Source: an uncultured Desulfobacterales bacterium (GTDB lineage Bacteria > Desulfobacterota > Desulfobulbia > Desulfobulbales > Desulfocapsaceae). Taken from it: DNA of 64,000 bases. The DNA is taken from assembly GCA_937915545.1 (NCBI GenBank), contig CALGIJ010000019.1, positions 62,001 to 126,000 of the forward strand, given 5' to 3'. Within the stretch, counting starts at the first letter, position 1. Each line of letters opens with the position of its first letter. Below the pieces are notes generated by a model, which saw nothing but the letters and a program-made list of their open reading frames with translations, made no database searches and had not been told where the DNA came from. This document shows positions 24,901-33,731 of the stretch, in pieces. The position numbers and the translations under genes are program-made.

Positions 24901-26499
24901 ATGAAGGGACTGACGATACGGCTCCTCCCCTGGGGCGCGGCTGCGGCTGTTTTTTGTTTTCTCGCGTATTTTCTGGTCAAGCTTCTGCCGGGCGTGCAGG
25001 CGGTGGAGATCGACATGGAGATCGATCACCCCGACCAGCTGCGCGTCTACCATTCCCTCTCCCGCGACTTCCGCGAGACCGCCGCCACCACAGCGCAGAC
25101 CATCCCCACACAGCGGGGAAAAGTCAAGGTCCTGCTCACCGGAAGTTTCGCCGGTTACCTGCGCCTCGATACCGGGGGGCAACCGGGGAAAACGAAGATC
25201 TACACCGTGCGAGTTTCAAGTTACTTCCACCCGCCGCTCGACTTTGGCCCAGAGGATCTCGTTGAGCGCTTCGCTGCCAGCCCCGATGCTGTTTTGACGG
25301 CGCGTGGCGATCACCTGGAGGTTTTCTCCCGCGGTAACGACCCCTACCTTTTCTCGACGGCACGGCTCTATAGGAAAATGTATGTGCCGGCCTGCCTCAT
25401 CTCCCTTGGCTTCGCGCTGCTGGCGTTTGTCCTGCTCCGGCAGTGGCTGCGGTCAGAGAAGAGCGACGGCCTGGCGGCGCCGCTTTCTGCCGCCGCCGGC
25501 GAGCGCTTCGACGCCCTCGACGGTCTGCGCGGGTTGGCGGCGATGATGGTCATCGCCGATCATACCTGGGGCTGGTTTCGCGGCGTCGGCGCCAGCGGGG
25601 TGTGGATCTTTTTCGCCCTGAGCGGCTTTCTCCTCGCGCGCCCCTTCATCGACAGGCCGGGGCTGGTGCTCTCGCCGTCATACATGGCCGGCTACCTGCG
25701 GCGGCGTTTCGTGCGCATCCTGCCGATGTATTACGCCTATATTTTCGTGGTCTATGCCGTTCCCGGCCGCATCAATCTGGCGCTTGCCCATGGGGTCTTT
25801 CTGCAGGGCGACGGACATCTCTGGGCCCTGCCGCAGGAGGTCCTCTTCTACCTCCTCTGGCCGGTTGCGGTGCTGCTGCTCTTGCCGCTGGCCCGCTCGA
25901 CGCTGGCCACCCTGGCGGCACTGCTGGCGGTCATCTTTCTCTGGAACCGCTATGTCGATATCGGCGTCTTCTGGCTGCTGGGCATGGACCACGTGCGTCT
26001 GCCACTGTTTTTCGGGGTCTTTCTCGCCGGGGTATGGTTTTCCTTCGCCCAGGCCCGCCTGGCGCCACTTCTCGCCCACGGGGATCGGCAAAGAATGGCC
26101 GGCCGCGTTGCCGCTGTCCTCGTGGTGCTCATTCTGCTCCTCTTTCTGCTCCTCTCCACCGGCAATCTGCTGGGTGTCAGGGCGGTCTACAGCCAGAAAT
26201 ATTTCGGCCTCTACGGGATGCTTGCCGGGCTCCTGGTCGCGGCTACAGTAGTGGCGAAGACCAGCCTGGTGCACCGCTTCCTCACCCTCGCCGCACTGCG
26301 CGAGCTGGGCAGGGTCGGGTTGAGCCTCTACCTTGTCCACCCGGTGGTCAAGGGCCTGGTGGATATGGTCACCATGTCCTACTTCGGCGGCAAGCTGCGC
26401 AACCTGCCCCTCTTTCTCACCACCCTTGGCCTAAGCTACCTCCTCGCCCGCTATACCTTCCGCCATATCGAGCAGCCGACCCTGATCGGGCGGCCCTGA
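24901..26499 (+). CDS. Membrane acyltransferase (acyltransferase-3 family) with periplasmic N-terminal domain
   Basis: About 532 residues. The first helix (residues about 6-26) is followed by a soluble, probably periplasmic, domain of about 135 residues, then a second helix and a cytoplasmic linker. From about residue 205 the acyltransferase-3/OafA-like core begins: FDALDGLRGLAAMMVIADHTW carries the conserved His, and YLRRRFVRILPMYY the Arg motif, with ten or so further helices. Such proteins O-acylate surface sugars or lipids using acyl-CoA. The start is uncertain: ATG 24901 has no clear Shine-Dalgarno, and ATG 24859 would add 14 residues. No sugar biosynthesis cluster lies nearby. Confidence 0.88.
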   Translation: MKGLTIRLLPWGAAAAVFCFLAYFLVKLLPGVQAVEIDMEIDHPDQLRVYHSLSRDFRETAATTAQTIPTQRGKVKVLLTGSFAGYLRLDTGGQPGKTKIYTVRVSSYFHPPLDFGPEDLVERFAASPDAVLTARGDHLEVFSRGNDPYLFSTARLYRKMYVPACLISLGFALLAFVLLRQWLRSEKSDGLAAPLSAAAGERFDALDGLRGLAAMMVIADHTWGWFRGVGASGVWIFFALSGFLLARPFIDRPGLVLSPSYMAGYLRRRFVRILPMYYAYIFVVYAVPGRINLALAHGVFLQGDGHLWALPQEVLFYLLWPVAVLLLLPLARSTLATLAALLAVIFLWNRYVDIGVFWLLGMDHVRLPLFFGVFLAGVWFSFAQARLAPLLAHGDRQRMAGRVAAVLVVLILLLFLLLSTGNLLGVRAVYSQKYFGLYGMLAGLLVAATVVAKTSLVHRFLTLAALRELGRVGLSLYLVHPVVKGLVDMVTMSYFGGKLRNLPLFLTTLGLSYLLARYTFRHIEQPTLIGRP

Positions 26500-26520
26500 G
26501 CCGGTTCCCTGGGGCAGCCT

Positions 26521-28080
26521 CTACGCTGCGGGTGCCGTCGGGGGTCCGCCGCTGAAGCTGGGCAGAAGTTCCGGGGAGAGGAGGGTGTCGAAGGCGCCGG
26601 TTTCGATGAGCAGCCGCGCCTGCTCGATGTCCGGGGCAAAGTAGCGGTCCTGGTCGTAGAAGGGAATTCTGGCGCGGACCATGGCCTTAGCCTCTTCCAG
26701 CAGGGGCGAGGACTTGAGCGGGGCGCGGAAGTCGAGCCCCTGGCAGGCGGCGAGGAGCTCGATGGCCAGCACTCCGGCGGTGTTGTCAGCCATCTCACGG
26801 AGCCTGCGGGCGGCGAAGGTGGCCATGGAGACGTGATCCTCCTGGTTGGCCGAGGTCGGCAGGCTGTCCACCGAGGCCGGGTGGGCCAGGGACTTGTTCT
26901 CGCTGGCCAGTGCCGCGGCGGTGACCTGGGCGATCATGAAGCCGGAGTTGAGGCCGCCCTTCTCGACGAGGAACGGCGGCAGCTTGGACATATGGGTGTC
27001 GATGAGCAGGGCGATGCGCCGCTCGGCGAGGGCGCCGATCTCCGCCAGGGCGAGGGCGAGGTTGTCGGCGGCCATAGCCACCGGTTCGGCGTGGAAGTTG
27101 CCGCCGGAGAGAATGTCGTTCTCGGCGGCGAAAACCAGTGGGTTGTCGGAGACGGCGTTGGCCTCGGTGGCGATGGCGCGCGCGGCATTGCGGATCTGCG
27201 CCAGGCAGGCGCCCATCACCTGCGGCTGGCAGCGCAATGAGTAGGGGTCCTGGACCGCCTCGCAGTTGCGGTGCGAGATCTCTATCTCGCTGTGGTCGAG
27301 AAGCCGGCGATAGGCCGCGGCGGTGTCGATCTGCTCCTGGTGGCCGCGCACCTCGTGGATCAGCGGGTCGAAAGGGCGGCGACTGCCGAGGGCGGCCTCA
27401 ACGGCGAGGCTGCCGCAGACAATCGCTGCGGCAAAGAGTCGCTCGGCGGCGAAGAGGCCCTCCAGGGCGAAGGCCGTGGAGGCCTGGGTGCCGTTGAGCA
27501 GGGCCAGGCCTTCCTTGGGGCCAAGGGTGACGGGGGCGAGGCCGGCTATTTCCAGGCCTTCGCGGCCAGAGATCCTGCGCCCCTGGTAGAGAGCCTGGCC
27601 CTCGCCGAGGAGTACCGTGCTCATATGGGCGAGCGGGGCCAGGTCGCCGGAGGCGCCCACCGAGCCCTTGCGCGGCACGCAGGGGTAGACGCCGGCATTG
27701 ACAAGGCGCATGAGCGCCTCGATGACTTCGAGACGGATCCCGGAATAGCCCCTGGCGAGGCTGTTGATCTTGAGGATCATCATCAAGCGCACCGTGGCCT
27801 CGTCCATCAGGGTGCCGATGCCGGCGGCGTGGGAGAGGACGATGGAGCGTTGCAGGTGTTCGAGCTCGGCCGTGGGAATGAGGGTCTTGGCGAGCAGGCC
27901 GAAACCGGTGTTGATGCCGTAGATCACCCGACCCTGGTTAATCAGGCCCCGCACCGTCGCTACCGAGCGGAGAATCTTGTCGTGGCAGTCGGGGGCAAGC
28001 GCCACCGTGACTGGCTTTTCCGCCGCCAGGCGCAGTTGGGCCAGGGTCATTTTGCCCGGGTCGATGATAATGGTCTCCAT
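26521..28080 (-). CDS. hutH: Histidine ammonia-lyase
   Basis: 519 residues. Deaminates histidine to urocanate, the first step of histidine degradation. The MIO prosthetic group forms from Ala-Ser-Gly in [14 protein letters not shown] near residue 145; INTGFG near residue 55, [10 protein letters not shown] and [14 protein letters not shown] are also diagnostic. The ATG at 28080 follows GGGAG. Remaining hut genes (hutU, hutI, hutC) are not in the window. Two identical HutC-like boxes lie 78 and 130 bases upstream, so repression relieved by urocanate is likely (inference from the known HutC regulon). Confidence 0.97.
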   Translation of the reverse strand: METIIIDPGKMTLAQLRLAAEKPVTVALAPDCHDKILRSVATVRGLINQGRVIYGINTGFGLLAKTLIPTAELEHLQRSIVLSHAAGIGTLMDEATVRLMMILKINSLARGYSGIRLEVIEALMRLVNAGVYPCVPRKGSVGASGDLAPLAHMSTVLLGEGQALYQGRRISGREGLEIAGLAPVTLGPKEGLALLNGTQASTAFALEGLFAAERLFAAAIVCGSLAVEAALGSRRPFDPLIHEVRGHQEQIDTAAAYRRLLDHSEIEISHRNCEAVQDPYSLRCQPQVMGACLAQIRNAARAIATEANAVSDNPLVFAAENDILSGGNFHAEPVAMAADNLALALAEIGALAERRIALLIDTHMSKLPPFLVEKGGLNSGFMIAQVTAAALASENKSLAHPASVDSLPTSANQEDHVSMATFAARRLREMADNTAGVLAIELLAACQGLDFRAPLKSSPLLEEAKAMVRARIPFYDQDRYFAPDIEQARLLIETGAFDTLLSPELLPSFSGGPPTAPAA

Positions 28081-28157
28081 GGTGCGCTCCCGCCGCTGAA
28101 GGTTGTTGTCGTCTGCCGCTCTGGCTGTTACCGGGGCGGCAGACTCGCTTTTTGTGA

Positions 28158-28221
28158 TTGTATAGACAAATGGGGCTGAGCGCAAAGCAAATCGCCTTCA
28201 ACCGACGAGTTGTATAGACAA
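28158..28221 (-). promoter_or_regulatory. Twin HutC-like operators upstream of hutH
   Basis: The 12-mer TTGTATAGACAA occurs at 28158-28169 and again at 28210-28221, starts 52 bp apart (about five helical turns). It is a near-perfect inverted repeat (TTGT..ACAA) and resembles the GntR/HutC-family consensus TTGTATA(T/G)ACAA. In the hutH direction each box contains TATACA, which could also act as a -10 element, so a bound repressor would block RNA polymerase. Confidence 0.75.
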
Positions 28222-28555
28222 CATGGTCGCCGCTGCCCCGTCGCTTCTCTTCGCTACCATCCCTGGTGGCCTCCCCCTCTTGCCTGCTCTAACGCCTCCC
28301 TCTTGCCCTGTTTTCGTCACCCGAGGGGGAAAAGAGCCTGCCTTGGCGGCAGCTCTGGAAAAGGCTGGGAAAATCCTGTACACTGAAGGCGATGCCACCC
28401 GAGGGGCGCCGCCCGAGCGATGCTGCCTGGCTGGTCGCACCGTCCTGCGGTTCCCCCGTTCCTTCATCGTCATTCCCCTGTACTGACCCATCTTGCCCGC
28501 GCGTTGCCACCCGGCGCGGGATCTGCCCTCTCAATTCAACGGAAAACGAACCCCC
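28222..28555 (+). other. Intergenic region with pta promoter
   Basis: 334 bp without a supported gene. A TACACT at 28378-28383, preceded 18 bases upstream by CTGGAA, is a weak plus-strand promoter candidate for pta and leaves a 165-nt leader. Nothing else is recognised. Confidence 0.35.
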
Positions 28556-30679
28556 ATGTCGAAAAATCTCTACGTCGTCGGCACCGAGCCGCGCAGCGGC
28601 AAGTCCGCCATTCTTCTTGGCCTGATGGAGCTTCTGACGCGCAACGTCAAGAACGTGCTCTTCTTCCGGCCGATCATCGATGTCGATCACCGTGCCGGCG
28701 AACGCGACAACACCATCAATCTCATCAAGAGCCATTATCACCTGCCCACCAGCTACGAGGAGATGTATGCCTTTACCCTGGCGGAGATGAACCAGCTGGT
28801 CGCCATGGGCAAGACCGCCGAGTTGCACGAAGAAATCCTCAACAAGTACAGCCATCTGGCCGACAAGGCTGATTTCGTTCTTTGCGAGGGAATCGAGCTT
28901 GCCGGCGCCTCGCGCTCCTTCGACTTCGACCTCAACGTGTCCATCAGCAACAACATCGGCAGCCCGATCATCCTCGTCGCCGGGGCGAAGATGAAGCCCA
29001 TCGACTCGCTCATCCGCACCATCAAGGTCTACCACGAGTCCCTCGAAGACCGCGGCTGCGATCTCATCGCCACCATCGTCAACCGCGTCCACCCCGAGTC
29101 GGTCAGCGCCCTGACGGCGCAGCTGGTCACCGAGGACATCTCCACCAGAAAGCTCACCTATATCATCCCCAACACCGACAACCTCGGCAAACCCTCGGTG
29201 GGTGAGGTGGCGCGGCTGCTCAATGCCGAGATCCTCTACGGCGAGAAACACCTCACCCGTCATGTCCGCGGCTTCACCATCGCCGCCATGCAGCTGCGCA
29301 ATCTCCTCGACCGCATCGAATACGGGGCGCTGGTGATCACCCCCGGCGACCGCTCCGACGTCATTCTCGCCTGCCTCGCCGCGGTACAGTCGAAGACCAT
29401 GCCGAAGATCTCCGGGCTGATGCTCACCGGCGGCCTGGTGCCGGAGGCCTCGGTGCAACGGGTCATCGAAGGGTTTCCCGACACCGTGCCGATTATCGCC
29501 GTACACGAGAACACCTTCCAGGCGGCGGTACGCGTCGACAACATGCACGCCTACATCACACCGGACAACGCCCGCAAGATCGCCCAGGCCCAGGTGACCT
29601 TCGAAAAACACGTCGATATCGAGGAACTGGGCGACAAGATCATCAAGACGAGAACGACCATCGTCACCCCGAAGATGTTCGAGTCGCGCCTCCTGCAGCG
29701 CGCCAAGGCGAAAAAGCGCCATATCGTCCTCCCCGAGGGAGAGACCGACCGCATCCTCAAGGCGGCCGAGATCCTCCTGCGCCGCGAGGTGGTCGACATC
29801 ACGCTGCTCGGCCGCGAGGATCGCATCGCCGACCGCATCCGCCTGCTCGGTCTGCACCTCGAAAAGGTGGCCATCCTCGACCCGAGGACGGCGCCGCAGT
29901 TCGACGATTATGCCGAAACCTATTTTCGGCTGCGCCAGGACAAGGGCATGACCCTGGAGCGGGCCAGGGATATCATGGCCGATCTCAACTTCTTCGGCAC
30001 GATGATGATCTATAAGGGCCATGCCCACGGCATGGTCTCCGGGGCGCAGCACTCCACCGCCGACACCATCCGCCCGGCCTTCCAGTTCATCAAGACCAAC
30101 CCTGAGTGCACCATCGTCTCCAGCGTCATGCTGATGTGCCTTGCCGACCGTGTACTTGCCTACGGCGACTGCGCCGTCAACCCCGACCCCACCGCCGAGC
30201 AGCTGGCGGAGATTGCCATATCCAGCGCCAAGACCGCCGCGCTCTTCGGCGTCAACCCGCTGGTGGCAATGCTCTCCTACTCTTCAGGCAGCTCCGGCAA
30301 GGGGGAGCAGGTGGAGAAGGTGCGCCGTGCCACCGAGATAGCGCGCAGCAGGGCGGAGACCCTCTACCCCGGCCTGGAGATCGAAGGGCCGATCCAGTAC
30401 GACGCAGCGGTAGACATGGAGGTCGCCAAGACGAAGATGCCGGAGAGCAAGGTGGCCGGACGGGCGACGGTGTTCATCTTCCCCGATCTCAATACCGGCA
30501 ACAACACCTACAAGGCGGTGCAGCGCTCGGCGGGGGCGGTGGCGGTTGGGCCGATCCTCCAGGGCCTGCGCAAGCCGGTGAACGACCTCAGCCGTGGCTG
30601 TCTGGTGCCCGATATCGTCAATACCGTGGCCATAACCGCCATCCAGGCGGCGGCGGAAGGGGAAGGAGAGGAAGGCTGA
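28556..30679 (+). CDS. pta: Phosphate acetyltransferase, long form with BioD-like N-terminus
   Basis: 707 residues. Interconverts acetyl-CoA and acetyl phosphate. Residues about 1-200 are a BioD-like P-loop-derived domain (LYVVGTEPRSGKSAILLGLM), 215-330 a DRTGG regulatory domain, and about 375-700 the catalytic PTA_PTB domain (RHIVLPEGETDRILKAAEI; MLSYSSGSSGKGEQVEKVR near residue 580). The ATG at 28556 is the first start giving the BioD fold. No acetate kinase gene (ackA) is adjacent, which is unusual since the two normally pair. It is flanked by hutH (divergent) and hypB (convergent). Confidence 0.97.
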   Translation: MSKNLYVVGTEPRSGKSAILLGLMELLTRNVKNVLFFRPIIDVDHRAGERDNTINLIKSHYHLPTSYEEMYAFTLAEMNQLVAMGKTAELHEEILNKYSHLADKADFVLCEGIELAGASRSFDFDLNVSISNNIGSPIILVAGAKMKPIDSLIRTIKVYHESLEDRGCDLIATIVNRVHPESVSALTAQLVTEDISTRKLTYIIPNTDNLGKPSVGEVARLLNAEILYGEKHLTRHVRGFTIAAMQLRNLLDRIEYGALVITPGDRSDVILACLAAVQSKTMPKISGLMLTGGLVPEASVQRVIEGFPDTVPIIAVHENTFQAAVRVDNMHAYITPDNARKIAQAQVTFEKHVDIEELGDKIIKTRTTIVTPKMFESRLLQRAKAKKRHIVLPEGETDRILKAAEILLRREVVDITLLGREDRIADRIRLLGLHLEKVAILDPRTAPQFDDYAETYFRLRQDKGMTLERARDIMADLNFFGTMMIYKGHAHGMVSGAQHSTADTIRPAFQFIKTNPECTIVSSVMLMCLADRVLAYGDCAVNPDPTAEQLAEIAISSAKTAALFGVNPLVAMLSYSSGSSGKGEQVEKVRRATEIARSRAETLYPGLEIEGPIQYDAAVDMEVAKTKMPESKVAGRATVFIFPDLNTGNNTYKAVQRSAGAVAVGPILQGLRKPVNDLSRGCLVPDIVNTVAITAIQAAAEGEGEEG

Positions 30680-30848
30680 GCGGGCAGAACGGAGGCGTAG
30701 TCAGGCGGCGGCTGGGCGGCGAGGGCTCAGCCAGCCGGCTGGGTGGCCGTGGTGCGCCAGTAGGGACCAAAGCGGGATACAACACCCCAGGGAACGCGAG
30801 CGGCCGTCGCAGGCTGATCCCCCGTGGCAGTCAGAGCCGCACAAGTGC

Positions 30849-30884
30849 TCTCCCCCGAGCGCTGCGAAGACCGTCCGGGGGAGA
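30849..30884. terminator. Hairpin between convergent pta and hyp operon ends
   Basis: 9-bp perfect stem TCTCCCCCG / CGGGGGAGA around an 18-base loop, in the 262-bp gap between the pta stop (30679) and the hypB stop (30942). No T-run follows, so it may be a rho-dependent or structural 3' end. An earlier GC palindrome CCAGCCGGCTGG lies at about 30732. The rest of the gap shows no gene. Confidence 0.45.
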
Positions 30885-30941
30885 CGTTTAGCCCGCCTGT
30901 TGCACAATGTGGCTGGCTGCACGCCCCCGGCGGGATGGAGC

Positions 30942-31730
30942 TTACTGTTTCGCCCGGCCTTTTTTCGCCGCCACCAGCTGCCGCAGGTAGTCGAGCCAGG
31001 CTTCCATGCCCTCACCGCTCTTGGCCGAGAGGGTCATGGTGCGCAGGGCCGGGTTGAGGCGCAGGGCGTCGCCCATGGCCTCGGGCACCGGGAAGTCGAA
31101 ATAGGGCAGCAGATCGCACTTGGTGATGACGAAGGTCTGCGAGCCGGTGAAGGCCTTGGGGTACTTGGCGGGTTTGTCGGGACCTTCCGGCACCGAGACG
31201 AAAACCACCCGCTCATGCTCGCCGAGATCGAAGGTCGACGGGCAGACCAGGTTGCCGACGTTTTCGATGAAGAGCAAGTCGATGCGGTCGCCGCCCGGCT
31301 CTTTCTGCAGGCGGTGAAAGCCCTTGTGGGTCATGGCGGCGTCGAGGTGGCAGGCGCCACCGGTGGTCAGCTGGATGACCGGCACTCCCTTGGCACGGAT
31401 GCGCTCGGCGTCGCGCTCGGTCTCGATATCGCCCTCAATGACGCCGATAGCGATCTCCCCCTTGAGGGCGTCGATAGTATGCTCGAGCAGGGTGGTCTTG
31501 CCAGAGCCGGGGCTACTGATGAGGTTCAGTGCCACCGCGCCGATCTCATCGAAGTGCTCGCGGTTGGCCCTGGCCAGGGCGTCGTTGGCGGCGAAGAGAC
31601 TGGCGTGGACGTCGACCGTCCTCCCCTGGGGGGCGTGATGGTGATGATCGTGGGCATGGCCGTGATCATGGTCATGATGGTGGTCGTGGTCGTGGTCGGA
31701 GGGGCTGGGGCAGCCGCAGGTATCGCACAT
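30942..31730 (-). CDS. hypB: Hydrogenase nickel incorporation GTPase HypB
   Basis: 262 residues. GTPase that, with HypA, delivers nickel to the hydrogenase large subunit. The N-terminal CxxCGC motif (Cys2, Cys5, Cys7) is the high-affinity nickel site. A His-rich segment with 13 His between about residues 13 and 33 probably stores nickel. The P-loop SSPGSGKTT is near residue 73; GDIETERDAERI, TGGACHLDA and VITKCDLL are also typical. ATG at 31730 with GAGGTT upstream. It is the last gene of the ten-gene hydrogenase operon. Confidence 0.98.
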   Translation of the reverse strand: MCDTCGCPSPSDHDHDHHHDHDHGHAHDHHHHAPQGRTVDVHASLFAANDALARANREHFDEIGAVALNLISSPGSGKTTLLEHTIDALKGEIAIGVIEGDIETERDAERIRAKGVPVIQLTTGGACHLDAAMTHKGFHRLQKEPGGDRIDLLFIENVGNLVCPSTFDLGEHERVVFVSVPEGPDKPAKYPKAFTGSQTFVITKCDLLPYFDFPVPEAMGDALRLNPALRTMTLSAKSGEGMEAWLDYLRQLVAAKKGRAKQ

Positions 31731-31794
31731 AGGGTAACCTCGTTGCAGAAGAGAATACGGCTTGACCGTAGAGGCTGGCCGCTGAGGGTAAAGG

Positions 31795-32142
31795 TTATTC
31801 CAGTTCCACGCGGCGCAGAATGAGGTCGTCGCCGCCGCGCGCAAAAAGTGTTATCTCGCCGCAGGCGGGGCAGCACTCGGGGCGTGCCTCGCTGCTGTGC
31901 AGCACCTTGCCGCAGTCGCTGCAGGTGTACTCCACGGTGGGAATTTCAACCTCGAGGCGGGCGCCGCGCAGGAACTCCTCCTCGGCGGAGATGATCTCGA
32001 AGCCGAAGCGAAAGGAGTCGACCACCACCCCGCACAGCGGGCCGATTTCCATGGTGACCGAGAGGATCTTGGTCGCCTTGTTTGCCTCGGCCAGCTCCTT
32101 GAGCTGCTGCACCAGGTTCTGTACCAGGGAAATCTCGTGCAT
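31795..32142 (-). CDS. hypA: Hydrogenase maturation nickel metallochaperone HypA
   Basis: 115 residues. The N-terminal Met-His-Glu (MHEISL) binds nickel. The C-terminal half has the zinc-finger cysteines in CSDCGK and CPACGE. Works with HypB to insert nickel. Start lies two bases after the stop of the protease gene; hypB follows 64 bp later. Confidence 0.98.
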   Translation of the reverse strand: MHEISLVQNLVQQLKELAEANKATKILSVTMEIGPLCGVVVDSFRFGFEIISAEEEFLRGARLEVEIPTVEYTCSDCGKVLHSSEARPECCPACGEITLFARGGDDLILRRVELE

Positions 32143-32144
32143 GA

Positions 32145-32657
32145 TCAGACCACCCCGGCCGCAGCCTTCTCGGTCACCGTCACGCCAAGGGCGGTAAGGC
32201 GGGCGACAATCATCTCCGCCACCTCCACCTTGCGTGCCGCCACCTCGGCGGAGAGCTCGATGGAATCGCCCAGTTCCTTGGGGATGACGGTGTAGAATTC
32301 CACCTGGGTCGGTGCCTCGCCACGCAGCTTGCACACCTCGAGGATCTCCAGCAGGCCGAGCTGGTGCGGCGACATCCGTGTCTGGAAGGTGCCGGCCCTG
32401 ACATCCTTGATGTCGAAAAAGTGGAAGGAGCCCGGCTCGCCCTCGATATCGACGACGTCAACCACCAGCACCGGGTCGCATTCCTCGAGGAAAGGCGCCA
32501 TGTAGATGCCGGCGGTGCCGATGTCCTGGATATCGACTTCTTCCGGGAAAATATAGCGCTCCTGCAGGTAGTGGACGACATGGACGCCGAAGCCTTCGTC
32601 GCCGACGATATAGTTGCCGATGCCGGCAATGCCAATTTTTTTCCTGTTGGTGCTCAT
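32145..32657 (-). CDS. Hydrogenase maturation endopeptidase (HyaD/HybD family)
   Basis: 170 residues. Cleaves the C-terminal extension of the large subunit after nickel insertion. Nickel-sensing ligands are recognisable: Glu in NYIVGDEGFGVH (about residue 22), Asp in VLVVDVVDI (about residue 68), His in RMSPHQLGLLE (about residue 98). The expected target is the DPCIACAVH end of the large subunit encoded upstream in the same operon. Start ATG 32657 follows GAGGGC; gap to hypE is 19 bp. Confidence 0.95.
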   Translation of the reverse strand: MSTNRKKIGIAGIGNYIVGDEGFGVHVVHYLQERYIFPEEVDIQDIGTAGIYMAPFLEECDPVLVVDVVDIEGEPGSFHFFDIKDVRAGTFQTRMSPHQLGLLEILEVCKLRGEAPTQVEFYTVIPKELGDSIELSAEVAARKVEVAEMIVARLTALGVTVTEKAAAGVV

Positions 32658-32676
32658 CGTGCCCTCGAGGTAGACG

Positions 32677-33690
32677 TTAACAGATGCGCGGCAGCGGCAT
32701 GCCGTGCAGGGGGCTGACGACGCGTGCGCCGCCGATGGGGGTGGTGATCGAGACGCGGCCGGCCTTGCCGGGGCCAAGGCTGCCGATGATGGCCGCCTCC
32801 TTGCCTTCGGGCAGCGAGCGCATCAGCTGCAGGGCCTCCTCTGCCTTGTCGCCGGAGACGATCACCAGGCACTTGCCTTCGTTGGCGAGGTAGAGCGGTT
32901 CGAGGCCGAGGAGCTCGCAGGCCGCCCGGACCTGGGGGCGGATCGGCAGGGCGGCGTCCTGCAGGGTGATGGCCAGTTCGGCGTTGGCGGCAATCTCGTT
33001 GAGGGTGGTGGCGACACCGCCGCGGGTCGGATCGCGCAGGGTATGCACCGCCCCGGGCAATTCGGCGAGCAGCCGCGCGGTGAGACGGTGCAGGGCCATG
33101 GTGTCGCTGCGCAGGTCGCCGCGTACGGCGATGCCGGCGCGCTGGGTCATGATGGTGATGCCGTGGTCGCCGATGGTGCCGGAGATGATGACGGCATCGC
33201 CCTCGCGGGCCATCTTCGAAGAGATATCGACACCTTCGGGAATAAAGCCGATGCCCGAGGTGTTGATGAAGATCTTGTCGCCCTTTCCTTTGGGGACCAC
33301 CTTGGTGTCGCCGGTGACCACCGGGACCTGCGCCTCGCGGCAGGCGCCGGCGATGGAGACGATGATGCGCTCCAGGTCGGCGATGGCGAAGCCCTCTTCG
33401 AGGATGAGGCCGAGGCTCAGACAGTGGGGGACGGCGCCACGCATGGCCAGATCGTTGATGGTGCCGTGTACCGCCAGCAGGCCGATGTCGCCGCCGGGGA
33501 AGAAGATCGGGTCGACGACGTAGCTGTCGGTGGTAAAGGCGAGGCGGCCGGTCTGGGCGGGGAGGACGGCGCTGTCCTCGAGGGTGCGCAGCACCGGGTT
33601 ATCGAGATGCTTGAGAAAGAGCTCGCCGATGAGCTGCTGGCTGGCCAGGCCGCCGCTGCCGTGGTCGAGAAGGATGGTGGGCTCGGACAT
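32677..33690 (-). CDS. hypE: Carbamoyl dehydratase HypE
   Basis: 337 residues. Dehydrates the carbamoyl group received from HypF to thiocyanate on its C-terminal cysteine, the source of the Fe-CN ligands. Signatures are the AIR-synthase-like fold (VPVVTGDTKVVPKG; LRDPTRGGVATTLNE) and the last residues PLPRIC with the essential Cys as the final residue. Starts 41 bp after hypD. Confidence 0.98.
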   Translation of the reverse strand: MSEPTILLDHGSGGLASQQLIGELFLKHLDNPVLRTLEDSAVLPAQTGRLAFTTDSYVVDPIFFPGGDIGLLAVHGTINDLAMRGAVPHCLSLGLILEEGFAIADLERIIVSIAGACREAQVPVVTGDTKVVPKGKGDKIFINTSGIGFIPEGVDISSKMAREGDAVIISGTIGDHGITIMTQRAGIAVRGDLRSDTMALHRLTARLLAELPGAVHTLRDPTRGGVATTLNEIAANAELAITLQDAALPIRPQVRAACELLGLEPLYLANEGKCLVIVSGDKAEEALQLMRSLPEGKEAAIIGSLGPGKAGRVSITTPIGGARVVSPLHGMPLPRIC

Positions 33691-33731
33691 GATGGTGACT
33701 TCTCCCGGTAATGGCTGTTGCGGCTGCGACC

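Noticed and set aside
28289..30052. 587-residue minus-strand open frame
   Set aside because: Antisense to pta, whose domains are unambiguous.
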